The notes: generated by a model from the letters alone, not told the origin. 41,442 nucleotides of DNA from Gemmatimonadota bacterium (GCA_021298395.1 JAJTFH010000010.1:1-41442), one strand, 5' to 3'. Shown: positions 16,210-24,796, counted from the first letter of the stretch. Translations and numbers: made by a program.

Positions 16210-17445
16210 ATGACGACCTACAAGTTCGCGCGCGTCCCCGTGAAGGGCGAGCGCATCGAGGCCTCCGGCGGTGAGTTCCGCGTCCCCGACCAGCCGATCA
16301 TCCCGTTCATCGAAGGGGATGGCACCGGTCCCGACATCTGGCGCGCCAGCGTCCGCGTCTTCGACGCCGCGGTGGAGCGTGCCTATGCCGGCCGGCGCAA
16401 GATCCACTGGATGGAGGTCCTCGCGGGGGAGAAGGCGCACACCACCACCGGCGAGTGGATGCCGGCCGAGACCCTCGAGGCGGTGCGCGAGTTCAAGATC
16501 GCCATCAAGGGCCCGCTCACGACGCCGGTCGGCGGCGGGATCCGCTCGCTCAACGTCGCCCTGCGGCAGGAACTCGATCTCTACGCCTGCATCCGCCCGG
16601 TGCGGTACTTCGAGGGCGTCGGCGCCCCGGTGAAGGATCCCGGGAAGGTGAACATGGTCATCTTCCGCGAGAACATCGAGGACGTCTACTCCGGGATCGA
16701 GTTCAAGGCGGGGACCCCCGAGGCGGAGAAGCTCCGCTCCTTCATCGAGAAGGAATTCGGCAAGAAGATCCGTCCGCAGTCGGCGATCGGGATCAAGCCG
16801 ATGTCGGCGTTCGGCTCCAAGCGCCTCATCGAGATGGCGATCCGCTATGCGATCCGTCACAAGCGCCCCTCGGTCACGATGATGCACAAGGGGAACATCA
16901 TGAAGTTCACGGAAGGGGGCTTCCGGGACTGGGGCTATGAGCTCGCGAAGGAGAAGTTCGTCGGCCAGGTGATCGCCGAGAACGACGTGCAGGGCGCCGT
17001 GCCGACGGGGCAGGTCCTCCTCAAGGACCGGATCGCCGACTCGATGTTCCAGCAGATCCTCCTCCGTCCCGACGAGTACTCGGTGGTCGCCACGCCGAAC
17101 CTCAACGGCGATTACATCTCCGACGCGCTGGCCGCCGAGGTCGGTGGGCTCGGGATCGCGCCGGGCGGGAACGTCGGCGACGAGGCCGCGGTCTTCGAGG
17201 CCACGCATGGCACCGCGCCGAAGTACGCCGGGCTCGACAAGATCAACCCGGGGTCGGTGATCCTCTCCGGGGTGATGATGCTCGAGCAGATGGGATGGGA
17301 TGAGGCGGCGCAGCTCATCATCCGCGGGCTCGAGCAGGCGATCACGGCCAAGACGGTGACCTATGATCTCGCGCGGCAGATGTCGGGCGCCACCGAGGTC
17401 TCGACCTCGGGCTTCGCTGACGCGATCATCGCGGGGATGGCCTGA
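16210..17445 (+). CDS. icd: Isocitrate dehydrogenase (NADP-dependent)
   Basis: A 411-residue TCA-cycle enzyme oxidising isocitrate to 2-oxoglutarate in the cytoplasm. [13 protein letters not shown] is the N-terminal signature and [20 protein letters not shown] includes the substrate-binding Ser (S113 of E. coli) used for phospho-control. [14 protein letters not shown] and the [10 protein letters not shown] metal site are present. NADP preference is supported by APKYAG (the Lys-Tyr pair) and VTYDLARQ (Tyr and Arg four apart, as Y391/R395 of E. coli). The ATG at 16210 was chosen because it gives a family-like N-terminus and normal length. It overlaps pepA by one base (TGATG). Confidence 0.95.
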   Translation: MTTYKFARVPVKGERIEASGGEFRVPDQPIIPFIEGDGTGPDIWRASVRVFDAAVERAYAGRRKIHWMEVLAGEKAHTTTGEWMPAETLEAVREFKIAIKGPLTTPVGGGIRSLNVALRQELDLYACIRPVRYFEGVGAPVKDPGKVNMVIFRENIEDVYSGIEFKAGTPEAEKLRSFIEKEFGKKIRPQSAIGIKPMSAFGSKRLIEMAIRYAIRHKRPSVTMMHKGNIMKFTEGGFRDWGYELAKEKFVGQVIAENDVQGAVPTGQVLLKDRIADSMFQQILLRPDEYSVVATPNLNGDYISDALAAEVGGLGIAPGGNVGDEAAVFEATHGTAPKYAGLDKINPGSVILSGVMMLEQMGWDEAAQLIIRGLEQAITAKTVTYDLARQMSGATEVSTSGFADAIIAGMA

Positions 17446-18923
17446 TGTCGATCGGCTTCCGCGTGAAGCGCGGGGATCCCGCGCGCACGGCGACCCCGCT
17501 CCTCGTGGTCGCGTTGCCCGCGGAGCCGAGTCTCCCGACCGCGCTCCGTGCACTCGATACGAAGTTCGGCGGCGCGCTCGGGCGCGCGCTCCGTCGCAAG
17601 GATTTCCAGGGCGGGAAGGACGAGACCTTGCTCCTCTTCGCGCCGGGCACGGGTGGCCCGGAGCGGCTCCTCCTCGTCGGCACCGGGACTGGGGATCGTG
17701 TGAAGGGGCTGACGCGTGCGGCTACCCTCGCGGGGCGGCGGGCGCAGGGGCTCGGCGTCGGGGCGTGCACCTTCTGGGCCGCGGACCTCGCCGACGCTTC
17801 GCTCGAAGGCGCGGTCGTCGGGCTCTCGCTCGGGAGCTGGCAGTTCAAGGAGCTCCATGCGCCGGTGCCGGCCGCCAAGCGCAAGAAGCCGCTCGCCAGC
17901 GTGACACTCTTCGTCGATGACGTCGCGGGCGCGAAGCGAGCGCTCACCGCAGGGATCGCCGTCGCCGAGGGGCAGCGGATCGCACGCCGTCTGGCGATGC
18001 TCCCTGGGAACCTCTGCACCCCCGACTATCTCGTGAGGACCGCGAAGGAGATCGGGAAGCGGCATCGGCTCACGGTGAAGGCCTACGGCCGCGCCGAGAT
18101 GAAGCGGATGAAGATGGGTGCCTTCCTTGCGGTCGCGCAGGGGACGCGGCAGGATCCCAAGCTGATCGTCCTGGAATACCAGGGCGGGAAGAAGGGCGCC
18201 GCGCCGGTCGCGCTCGTCGGGAAGGGGCTCTGCTTCGACACGGGGGGCGTCTCGATCAAGCCGGCCCCCGGCATGGAGCTCATGAAGTTCGATATGTCGG
18301 GCGCCGCCGGCGTGCTCGGCGCGATGGAAGCGATCGCGCGGATGCAGCTCAAGGTCAACGTCGTCGGGCTCATCGGTGCGACGACCAACGTCGTCGATGG
18401 TGATGCGGTACGCCCGGGCGATGTGGTGCGCGCGTCGAATGGGAAGACGATCGAGATCCAGAACACCGACGCCGAGGGACGACTCGTCCTCGCCGACGTG
18501 TTGCACTTCGCCAAGCGCTTCCGCCCACAGGCGACGGTCGATGCCGCGACCCTCACCGGCGCGGTCGTCATCGCCCTCGGACATGTGGCGATGGGGGTGA
18601 TGGGGAACGATCAGGGTGTGGTCGATGAGGTCCTGGCCGCCTCGAAGCGTGGCGGGGAGACCGGGTGGCAGCTCCCCCTCTTCGATGAATTCAAGGAGCA
18701 GCTCCGCTCGGACTGCGCCGATCTCCGCAACATCGGTGGGCGCGACGGTGGGAGCATCACGGCGGGGTGCTTCCTGGCAGAGTTCGCCGAGGGGATGCCG
18801 TGGGTGCATCTCGACGTCGCAGGCACCGCGTATTCGGAAACGGATCTCGTGGTGATGCCGAAGGGGCCGACCGGTCTCCCGGTGCGCACCTTCGTCGAAT
18901 TCGTGCGCGGGAGAGCGCGCTGA
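17445..18923 (+). CDS. pepA: Leucyl aminopeptidase (M17 family)
   Basis: A 492-residue dinuclear-metal aminopeptidase that removes N-terminal Leu and similar residues. NTDAEGRLVLADVL is the M17 signature with metal ligands. GLCFDTGGVSIKPAPGMELM and KFDMSGAAGVLG contribute the other ligands and the catalytic Lys. LPLFDEFKEQLRSDCADLRN and GSITAGCFLAEF complete the active-site domain. The N-terminal 165 residues form the less conserved macro-like domain. No signal peptide, so it is cytoplasmic. It is translationally coupled to icd by a one-base overlap. PepA proteins of some bacteria also bind DNA; there is no sign for or against that here. Confidence 0.95.
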   Translation: MSIGFRVKRGDPARTATPLLVVALPAEPSLPTALRALDTKFGGALGRALRRKDFQGGKDETLLLFAPGTGGPERLLLVGTGTGDRVKGLTRAATLAGRRAQGLGVGACTFWAADLADASLEGAVVGLSLGSWQFKELHAPVPAAKRKKPLASVTLFVDDVAGAKRALTAGIAVAEGQRIARRLAMLPGNLCTPDYLVRTAKEIGKRHRLTVKAYGRAEMKRMKMGAFLAVAQGTRQDPKLIVLEYQGGKKGAAPVALVGKGLCFDTGGVSIKPAPGMELMKFDMSGAAGVLGAMEAIARMQLKVNVVGLIGATTNVVDGDAVRPGDVVRASNGKTIEIQNTDAEGRLVLADVLHFAKRFRPQATVDAATLTGAVVIALGHVAMGVMGNDQGVVDEVLAASKRGGETGWQLPLFDEFKEQLRSDCADLRNIGGRDGGSITAGCFLAEFAEGMPWVHLDVAGTAYSETDLVVMPKGPTGLPVRTFVEFVRGRAR

Positions 18924-18940
18924 TCGGCAGGCGCTGGCTC

Positions 18941-20758
18941 GTGGCGGCGATGCTCGGCGTCGCCGTCACGCTCCCGGCGCAACAGGCGCCGCGCGATTCG
19001 TCGCGCGGTGCGTCGCGCGAACCATCGCGCGAACCATCGCGCGAGCCATCGCGTGAGGGGCCGGCGGCGGCAGCCGTGGATTCCCTGCGCGCCGCGCCGC
19101 GTGACACGGTCCGCGACACCATCAAGGCGCCGGTGGCCGTCGCACCGCGTGGGGCGCTCCCCGAGGTGCGTGGGCGCCGTACGGTCTGGGACCGCGAGGC
19201 GATCCTCGCCGATGGGGCGGTCACCCTCACGGAGCTCCTCGCCGATGTGCCGGGCTTCGTCCCGTTCGCCTCGGGATTCATCACGGCCCCGACGGCGGGC
19301 GCGTGGTATGGGGGGACCGGACGCGTCCGGGTCTTCCTCGATGGCGTGGAGTGGGATGGTCTCGATCCGCGCGAAGGGGGGACGCGAGACCTCGCGACGA
19401 TCCCCATCTGGTCGCTCGAGGAGGTCGCTGTCGAGCGCGCCGCCGGCGAACTGCGGGTCCACCTGCGGTCGTGGCGCGTGATCCGCACCACCCCCCAAAC
19501 GCGCACCGATATCCTCACGGGGTCGGAGCAGGTGAACCTCTACCGCGGCTTCTACGGCACGCGCACCGATGGGGGCGGGGTGGTGCAGGCCGCCGCGCAA
19601 CAGTTCTCCACGACGAGCGTGCGCACGCGGGGGGATGGCGATGCCTTGAGCGCCTTTGGCCGCGTCGGCATGGCGCGGGGGCGCCTCTCGGTCGATGCGG
19701 TGGTCCAGCGCCACGGTCGGATCCGTCGGCCCCTCGATCGCTATGTGGTCACGGGGACGCTGCAGCGGGATGCCATCGGTCGCTTCGAAGGGGACGATGC
19801 CCTCGGGTATGTGCGGGCCGCCTGGGGATCCCCCGATACCACCGGGCTCTGGGCGCAGGCGATCGCCGCCGGGATCCGACATCAGGAGACAGGGGACAGC
19901 ACCGCTGGCGCCGATACCGCCGTGGCGCAGACCCAGTATCTCCTGACCGTCGGTGGTCGGCGCTGGGGACTCGACCTCAGCGGGACGGCGCGGCTTCGAG
20001 CCCAGGGGGGGGATCAGCGACTCGCCACGGCACTTCGCGCCGGATGGCAGTCACGGTGGGCGCAGGTCGGAGCCTCTGCGGAGACCGGCGGCCCTGATTC
20101 CACCCGGCGGCTCGATCTCACCGTCGCCGCAGCGCCGCTTGCCTTCCTGCAGGTCGTCGGCGCGCATTCCATACACACCCCGGAGGACGCCGCGGTCGGC
20201 GGTCCCTCTCGGTCGACGACCCGGCTCGAGGTGGCGACCACGCTCTGGCGGCGTACCCTCAGCGCGGGGGTGGTGCAGCAGTCCGCGGGCCTCGTCCTCG
20301 GCGCACCGATCTTCGATATCCGATTCGCCGCGACCGAGGTGGGGTCGTCGAATGGTCTCGAGTTGGGTCTCTCCGGACCCATCCGCGGCCCGTTCTCCTT
20401 CGCCTGGCGCGGGGTGCGATGGCAGGAGGAGGCCCCCTACCGCCCGCAGGTCGAGTCCCGGGCGGAGCTCCGGGTGAGCACGGGGCTCAAGCGGCAGATC
20501 GTCCGCCGGACCTTCCATCTCTCGGCCGCCCTCATCCACGAGTACCGGGGGCCGGTCACCTTCCCCCTGGCGGCTGGTGGGGCGCTCCGCACCGAGGGGG
20601 CGGGGGTCTACGGCTCGATCCTGGATATGCGGATCGGCTCGGCCCACGTCTTCTGGCACAATCGCAACGCGCTCGGCCGGGTCTACGAGACCGTCCCGGG
20701 GTATCTGATGCCCCGATTGGTGCAGCTCTACGGGGTCCGCTGGGAGTTCTGGAACTAG
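18941..20758 (+). CDS. TonB-dependent receptor plug-domain protein (outer membrane)
   Basis: About 605 residues. The start is uncertain: GTG at 18941 follows a weak AGG and gives a short signal peptide (VAAMLGVAVTLPAQQ). A non-canonical CTG at 18920, overlapping the pepA stop, would give a better one with Arg residues. After a Ser-Arg-Glu-Pro repeat linker, residues about 75-180 look like a TonB plug (LTELLADVPGFVPFASG, RVRVFLDGVEWDGLDPR, IPIWSLEEVAVERAAGELR). The rest alternates amphipathic strands consistent with an outer-membrane barrel and ends in aromatic VRWEFWN. It is shorter than most TonB receptors and has no recognisable TonB box or carboxypeptidase-like domain, so active transport is uncertain. 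Confidence 0.7.
   Translation: MAAMLGVAVTLPAQQAPRDSSRGASREPSREPSREPSREGPAAAAVDSLRAAPRDTVRDTIKAPVAVAPRGALPEVRGRRTVWDREAILADGAVTLTELLADVPGFVPFASGFITAPTAGAWYGGTGRVRVFLDGVEWDGLDPREGGTRDLATIPIWSLEEVAVERAAGELRVHLRSWRVIRTTPQTRTDILTGSEQVNLYRGFYGTRTDGGGVVQAAAQQFSTTSVRTRGDGDALSAFGRVGMARGRLSVDAVVQRHGRIRRPLDRYVVTGTLQRDAIGRFEGDDALGYVRAAWGSPDTTGLWAQAIAAGIRHQETGDSTAGADTAVAQTQYLLTVGGRRWGLDLSGTARLRAQGGDQRLATALRAGWQSRWAQVGASAETGGPDSTRRLDLTVAAAPLAFLQVVGAHSIHTPEDAAVGGPSRSTTRLEVATTLWRRTLSAGVVQQSAGLVLGAPIFDIRFAATEVGSSNGLELGLSGPIRGPFSFAWRGVRWQEEAPYRPQVESRAELRVSTGLKRQIVRRTFHLSAALIHEYRGPVTFPLAAGGALRTEGAGVYGSILDMRIGSAHVFWHNRNALGRVYETVPGYLMPRLVQLYGVRWEFWN
19001..19057 (+). repeat. 12-base tandem repeat encoding Ser-Arg-Glu-Pro
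   Basis: About four copies of TCGCGCGAACCA from 19013, the last partial, preceded by a degenerate unit at 19001-19012. The repeats are in frame and encode a charged linker between the signal peptide and the plug domain. Unit number can vary without a frameshift. Confidence 0.8.
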
Positions 20759-20769
20759 GGCCTGGGAGC

Positions 20770-20798
20770 TTGCTCAAGTGCCTATCGTAGCGTAACTT
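20770..20798 (+). promoter_or_regulatory. Sigma-70-type promoter for the yicC operon
   Basis: -35 TTGCTC (20770-20775), a 17-base spacer, and -10 TAACTT (20793-20798). The expected start falls at about 20804-20806, only a few bases before the yicC ATG at 20810. A GAGG at 20801-20804 has good Shine-Dalgarno spacing but would be lost from such a transcript, so the real start may lie slightly upstream. Confidence 0.6.
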
Positions 20799-20811
20799 AT
20801 GAGGCTACGAT
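20784..20811. promoter_or_regulatory. Inverted repeat spanning the yicC -10 box and start codon
   Basis: ATCGTAGC (20784-20791) and GCTACGAT (20804-20811) are a perfect 8-base inverted repeat separated by 12 bases. The -10 box lies wholly in the spacer and the right arm includes the first two bases of the start codon. The geometry suits a dimeric repressor site or a start-occluding hairpin. Confidence 0.55.
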
Positions 20812-21691
20812 GATTCGGTCTATGACGGGGTTCGGCGCGGCAGATGGCGCGGTCGGCAACGCACGCGTGAGCGTCGAGTTGCGGGCCGTCAATCACCGCT
20901 TCTTCAATCCCAGCGTGAAGCTCCCGAGTGCGCTCGCGCACTGGGAGGCGGAGGTGCGTGAGGCGCTACGTCAGCGCATCGCGCGCGGGCATGTCACCGC
21001 CTTCGCCCGGATCGAGCAGGGGGTGTCGTCGGGACCGGCGGTGGACGAGGCGCGCTTCGCCTGGTACGCCGCGGAGCTCCGGCGACTCCAGACCGTGCAT
21101 GGGCTGGGCGGTGCGGTCGATGTCGCGGCGATCCTGCGGATGCCCGACGTCGTGCGCGCGGCGCGGGACGAGGAGGCGTTGGGCGAGGCGACGGCGGCGC
21201 AGTTGGTCGCGATCGTCGAGGCCGCCGCCGATGCCCTGCAGGGGATGCGGACCGCTGAGGGGGCACGTCTCGCGGCGGTGATCGGGGAGCGGCTGGGGCT
21301 GATCGAGGCGGCGGTGGCGCGGATCGCGCAGCGCGCGCCCGAGCGGCTGGCGGCGCAGCGGCAGCGGCTCCGCGAGCGCGTGGAGGAGCTGGCCGGCGGG
21401 GTCGCGATCGACCCGCAGCGGCTGGCGCATGAGGTGGTGCTGTTGGCGGATAAACTCGATGTCGGCGAGGAGCTCGATCGCTTCGCCGCCCACATCGCGG
21501 CCTTCCGCGAATCGTTGGAGGCAACGGGAGCCGAGCCGGTCGGCAAGCGACTCGGGTTCCTGCTGCAGGAGCTGTTGCGCGAGGCGAACACCACCGGGAG
21601 CAAGGCGAACGATGCGCCGATGCTGCAGGAGGTGGTCGCGATCAAGGAGGAGCTCGAGCGGATCCGCGAGCAGGTGGAGAATCTCGAGTGA
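20810..21691 (+). CDS. yicC: YicC-family endoribonuclease
   Basis: A 293-residue YicC/YloC-family protein; the E. coli member is an endoribonuclease implicated in sRNA turnover. MIRSMTGFG followed by VSVELRAVNHRFFNPSVKLP is the family N-terminus and fixes the start at 20810. The C-terminal domain ends with GKRLGFLLQELLREANTTGS and LQEVVAIKEELERIREQVEN, the DUF1732 signature. Four bases overlap gmk, which encodes guanylate kinase; yicC-gmk-rpoZ is a common arrangement. It is the first gene of the long operon, under the promoter and inverted repeat described above. Confidence 0.95.
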   Translation: MIRSMTGFGAADGAVGNARVSVELRAVNHRFFNPSVKLPSALAHWEAEVREALRQRIARGHVTAFARIEQGVSSGPAVDEARFAWYAAELRRLQTVHGLGGAVDVAAILRMPDVVRAARDEEALGEATAAQLVAIVEAAADALQGMRTAEGARLAAVIGERLGLIEAAVARIAQRAPERLAAQRQRLRERVEELAGGVAIDPQRLAHEVVLLADKLDVGEELDRFAAHIAAFRESLEATGAEPVGKRLGFLLQELLREANTTGSKANDAPMLQEVVAIKEELERIREQVENLE

Positions 21692-22338
21692 GCGGGGTCG
21701 TCTTCCCGGTGGTCGTGTCGGCGCCCTCGGGGGCGGGGAAGACCACGATCGCGAAGCGGTTGTTGGCGACGCGGCCGGACCTCGGGTACTCCGTGTCGTG
21801 CACGACGCGGGCGCCGCGGGCCGGTGAGGTGGATGGGCAGGACTACTTCTTCCTCTCGCGCGCGGAGTTCGACGCGCGGGTCGCGCGCGGGGAGTTCGCG
21901 GAGTGGGCCGAGGTGCATGGCCAGCGCTACGGCACCCTGCGGTCGGAGGTGGAACGGATCCTGGCGAGTGGGCGGCACGTGATGTTGGACATCGATGTGC
22001 AGGGGGCGCGGCAGGTGACCGCCGCCTTCCCCGACGCGGTGACGATCTTCGTGGTGCCGCCGAGCGTCGAGGTGCTGGTCGCGCGGTTGTTGGGCCGGAA
22101 GTCGGAGGACGCGGCCGCCTTGGCGCTGCGGCTCCGGAACGCCCGGATGGAGCTGCTGGAGGCCCCGCGCTACCAGCATCTGGTGGAGAACGACGATCTC
22201 GACCGCGCCACGACGCGCGTGGCCGAGATCCTCGCGGAGGAGGCCCTGCGCCGGGAGCGGTTGCCGGCGTTGGGGGCGCAGGTCGAGGGATCGATCGGTC
22301 ACCTGCTCGCTGGACTCGAGCAGGCGCCGTCCACATAG
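21688..22338 (+). CDS. gmk: Guanylate kinase
   Basis: A 216-residue enzyme phosphorylating GMP to GDP. SAPSGAGKTT (11-20) is the P-loop. SCTTRAPRAGEVDGQDYFF is the GMP-binding signature. LDIDVQGARQV and the lid segment LLGRKSEDAAALALRLRNA follow. Its GTG start overlaps the yicC stop by 4 bases. The C-terminus is about 10-15 residues longer than the minimal enzyme. Confidence 0.96.
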   Translation: MSGVVFPVVVSAPSGAGKTTIAKRLLATRPDLGYSVSCTTRAPRAGEVDGQDYFFLSRAEFDARVARGEFAEWAEVHGQRYGTLRSEVERILASGRHVMLDIDVQGARQVTAAFPDAVTIFVVPPSVEVLVARLLGRKSEDAAALALRLRNARMELLEAPRYQHLVENDDLDRATTRVAEILAEEALRRERLPALGAQVEGSIGHLLAGLEQAPST

Positions 22339-22371
22339 TGTAGGATCACCGTTTCACGAACCGAGGCAGCC

Positions 22372-22584
22372 ATGCAGGTCTTCACCCCCGCAGATGTCAC
22401 GAAGCATGCGACCAACAAGTACCTCTCGGTGCTCGTGGCCGCGAAGTTCGCCCGTGTGTTGAACGATTTCCCCCGCGACCGCTCGAAGGCGGAGAAGAAG
22501 CTGACGACGCGGGCGCTCGAGGAGCTCTCGCGCGGCGACATCGAGTACCGCGTGGTGCCGCGCCGCCGCCCGCGCGGCGAGTAA
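22372..22584 (+). CDS. rpoZ: RNA polymerase omega subunit
   Basis: A 70-residue omega subunit that assists beta-prime folding and is part of the ppGpp-binding site in many bacteria. NKYLSVLVAAKFARVLND is the conserved helix equivalent to the family RxxLVxxAxxRARQL core. LTTRALEELSRGDIEY is the second conserved block. The upstream GAGG is a good Shine-Dalgarno site. It follows gmk after 33 bases, the usual position. A -10-like TAGGAT (22341-22346) lies in the gap, but without a good -35. Confidence 0.88.
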   Translation: MQVFTPADVTKHATNKYLSVLVAAKFARVLNDFPRDRSKAEKKLTTRALEELSRGDIEYRVVPRRRPRGE

Positions 22585-22610
22585 CCCGCTCACCGGTCGG
22601 TTCGACGCCG

Positions 22611-23819
22611 ATGCGGCCCTTCGATGGGCGTCGCATCCTCCTGGGCGTCACCGGGGGGATCGCGAGCTACAAGACCGCGTGGCTCGCGCGGCTCCTCGTG
22701 CAGGCGGGGGCGCAGGTCGACGTCGTGATGACGCGCTCGGCCAGGGAGTTCATCGGCGCGGTCACCTTCGAGGCGCTCACGGGGCGCCCCGTGCACTCGA
22801 CCCTCGTCGGCGAGGGGTACGCGCTCGACCATATCCGGCTCGCGAAGGCGGCCGAGCTCCTGATCGTCGCGCCGGCGACCGCCGATTTCCTGGCGCGTGC
22901 CGCGCACGGCCATGGCGATGACCTCCTCCTCGCCTGCCTGCTCGCCACCACCGCCCCCGTGCTGGTGGTCCCCGCGATGAACGATGCGATGTGGGCCAAT
23001 GCCCAGGTCCAGGCGAATGCCCAGCAGCTTCGCATGGCGGGACGCATCGTCCTCGAGCCTGGCGTCGGGCCACTCGCCTCGCCAGACGAGGGCGCAGGGC
23101 AGGGTCGGATGCAGGAGCCCGAGACGATCCTGGCGCACGCGGGGCGGTTGCTCGAGGCGAAGGGGAAGCTCGCCGGGCGTCGTGTGCTCGTGACCGCGGG
23201 TCCGACGCGCGAACCGCTCGATCCGGTGCGGTATCTCTCCAACCACAGCACGGGGAAGATGGGACTCGCGCTCGCGGCCGCCGCGTGGCGTCGCGGGGCG
23301 GAGGTCGCGTTGGTGCATGGGCCGCTCGCGGTCCCGCTCCCGCCGGGCGGGGGGATCTGCGCGACGGCGGTCGAGACCACCGCCGAGATGGCGACCGCGG
23401 TCGCCCACGAGCTGCCGCAGAGCGACATCCTCGTGATGGCAGCGGCGCCGGCCGACTTCCGGCCGGTGGAGGTCGCCTCCGCCAAGCGGAAGAAGACGGG
23501 GAGCGCGCCTGCGCCGATCGCGCTCGAGGAGACGCCGGACATCTTGGCGAGCACGCGCGCCGTTCGGCCGGCGCAGTGTATCGCGGTCGGGTTCGCGCTC
23601 GAGACCGATGACCTCGAGGCGAATGCGGCGACGAAGCTCGCGGCCAAGTCGCTCGACCTGATCATCGCGAACAGCGCGCGCGAGGCGGGGGCCGGGTTCG
23701 GCTACGACACCAACCGCGTGACGATCCTCGATCGCGACGGTGGGATCGAGGCGCTCCCGTTGCTCTCCAAGACGGAGACAGCGGATCGGATCCTCGACCG
23801 GATCGAGGCGCTCCTGTGA
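22611..23819 (+). CDS. coaBC: Bifunctional phosphopantothenoylcysteine decarboxylase / synthase
   Basis: A 402-residue fusion enzyme of CoA synthesis: CoaB joins Cys to 4'-phosphopantothenate and CoaC, an FMN protein, decarboxylates the product. The CoaC half has GVTGGIASYK, the catalytic H74 (LDHIRLAK) and PAMN with N124. The flap that normally reads G-L-A-C-G reads GPLASPDEG, with Ser157 where E. coli has the essential Cys158. Actinobacterial CoaBCs also lack this Cys, so activity is not excluded. The CoaB half has TAGPTREPLDPVRYLSNHST and AAAPADFRP, then the KRKK loop. It overlaps the next gene by 4 bases. Confidence 0.94.
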   Translation: MRPFDGRRILLGVTGGIASYKTAWLARLLVQAGAQVDVVMTRSAREFIGAVTFEALTGRPVHSTLVGEGYALDHIRLAKAAELLIVAPATADFLARAAHGHGDDLLLACLLATTAPVLVVPAMNDAMWANAQVQANAQQLRMAGRIVLEPGVGPLASPDEGAGQGRMQEPETILAHAGRLLEAKGKLAGRRVLVTAGPTREPLDPVRYLSNHSTGKMGLALAAAAWRRGAEVALVHGPLAVPLPPGGGICATAVETTAEMATAVAHELPQSDILVMAAAPADFRPVEVASAKRKKTGSAPAPIALEETPDILASTRAVRPAQCIAVGFALETDDLEANAATKLAAKSLDLIIANSAREAGAGFGYDTNRVTILDRDGGIEALPLLSKTETADRILDRIEALL

Positions 23820-24796
23820 GTGACGCGCACGAGCGGTTGCGACAGTACCTCGCACAGCGAAAGGAGATGGGGGAGCAGGAGTTCGTGCTCGACTCGCTCT
23901 CCGTGGACGAGGCGCTGAAGGTGCTCGCCTTCGGGGCGACGCCCCCGGTCGGTGCCGCGCCGAGCGCCGCGCGGTCGGCCGACGTGCCTCCCCCGGTGCG
24001 AGACTCGGAGAAGCGACGGGCGGCGGAGGCGCTCGCGGGGGATGGTGATTGGCGCAAGGCGCTCGCCTCGATCGATGCCGGCGCGCCAGCGAAGCCACTG
24101 GCACCCGCGCGGAGCCCGGAGCCTGCGCCGGCGGCGCCGGCACGGGTTGTCGCTGCCCCCTCCAGTGAGGCGAACAGCGCCGACGCCCCCGAGCGCGTCG
24201 CGCTCGATGTCGGCGGTGGGAGCACCCGCAGTGGGCGCGAGGACCTCGACACCTTGCAGGCCGTCGCCGCGGCCATCGCCGCCTGCTCGGCCTGTTCGCT
24301 CGCCTCCACGGCGATCAATCACGTGCCGGGCGAGGGGAATCCGAACGCCGGTTTCGTGATCGTCGGCGAGGCGCCTGGGGCCACCGAGGACGAGCTCGGG
24401 CGACCCTTCGTCGGGAAGTCCGGGGACCTCCTCACCAAGATCCTCGAGGCGATCCAGTTCCGTCGGGAGGACGTCTTCATCTGCAACGTCCTGAAGCACC
24501 GCCCCCCGGGGAACCGCAATCCGAGCCCCTCGGAGATCGTGGCCTGTCGGCCCTTCTTGTTGCGGCAGTTGGAGTTACTCCGTCCGCGCGTCATCCTGGC
24601 CCTCGGGACGTTTGCCGCGCAGACGCTCCTCGAGTCAGATTCCCCCATAGGAAAGTTGCGGGGCATCGAGCATCGCTATCACGGGATCCCCCTCGTCGCC
24701 ACGTACCACCCCGCAGCGCTGCTGCGGAACCCCAATTGGAAACGCCCCGCCTGGGAAGATGTCCAGCTCGCCCGTCGAATTTTCGATCGCGCCTAA
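23816..24796 (+). CDS. Uracil-DNA glycosylase, family 4 (Fe-S type)
   Basis: A 326-residue base-excision repair enzyme. The first 140 residues are a low-complexity Ala/Pro-rich region with a short helical start (HERLRQYLAQRKEMG). The catalytic domain begins at about 145: iron-sulfur ligands C157-x2-C160, motif GEAPGATEDELGRPFVG, then NVLKHRPPGNRNPSPSEI and C244, and ending with the TYHPAALLR active-site loop. At the third cluster-ligand position, usually KCRPP, this protein has His228; the 16-residue spacing to C244 is exactly that of the usual Cys pair. C223 is close by and might compensate. GTG start; its 3' end overlaps dnaB by 38 bases. Confidence 0.92.
   Translation: MSDAHERLRQYLAQRKEMGEQEFVLDSLSVDEALKVLAFGATPPVGAAPSAARSADVPPPVRDSEKRRAAEALAGDGDWRKALASIDAGAPAKPLAPARSPEPAPAAPARVVAAPSSEANSADAPERVALDVGGGSTRSGREDLDTLQAVAAAIAACSACSLASTAINHVPGEGNPNAGFVIVGEAPGATEDELGRPFVGKSGDLLTKILEAIQFRREDVFICNVLKHRPPGNRNPSPSEIVACRPFLLRQLELLRPRVILALGTFAAQTLLESDSPIGKLRGIEHRYHGIPLVATYHPAALLRNPNWKRPAWEDVQLARRIFDRA

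Noticed and set aside
19001-19057. Tandem repeat as a CRISPR or transposon remnant
   Set aside because: The units are 12 bases, adjacent, in frame and codon-aligned, so they are a coding repeat.
22341-22346. Independent promoter for rpoZ at TAGGAT
   Set aside because: No -35 at an acceptable distance; transcription from the yicC promoter explains rpoZ sufficiently.
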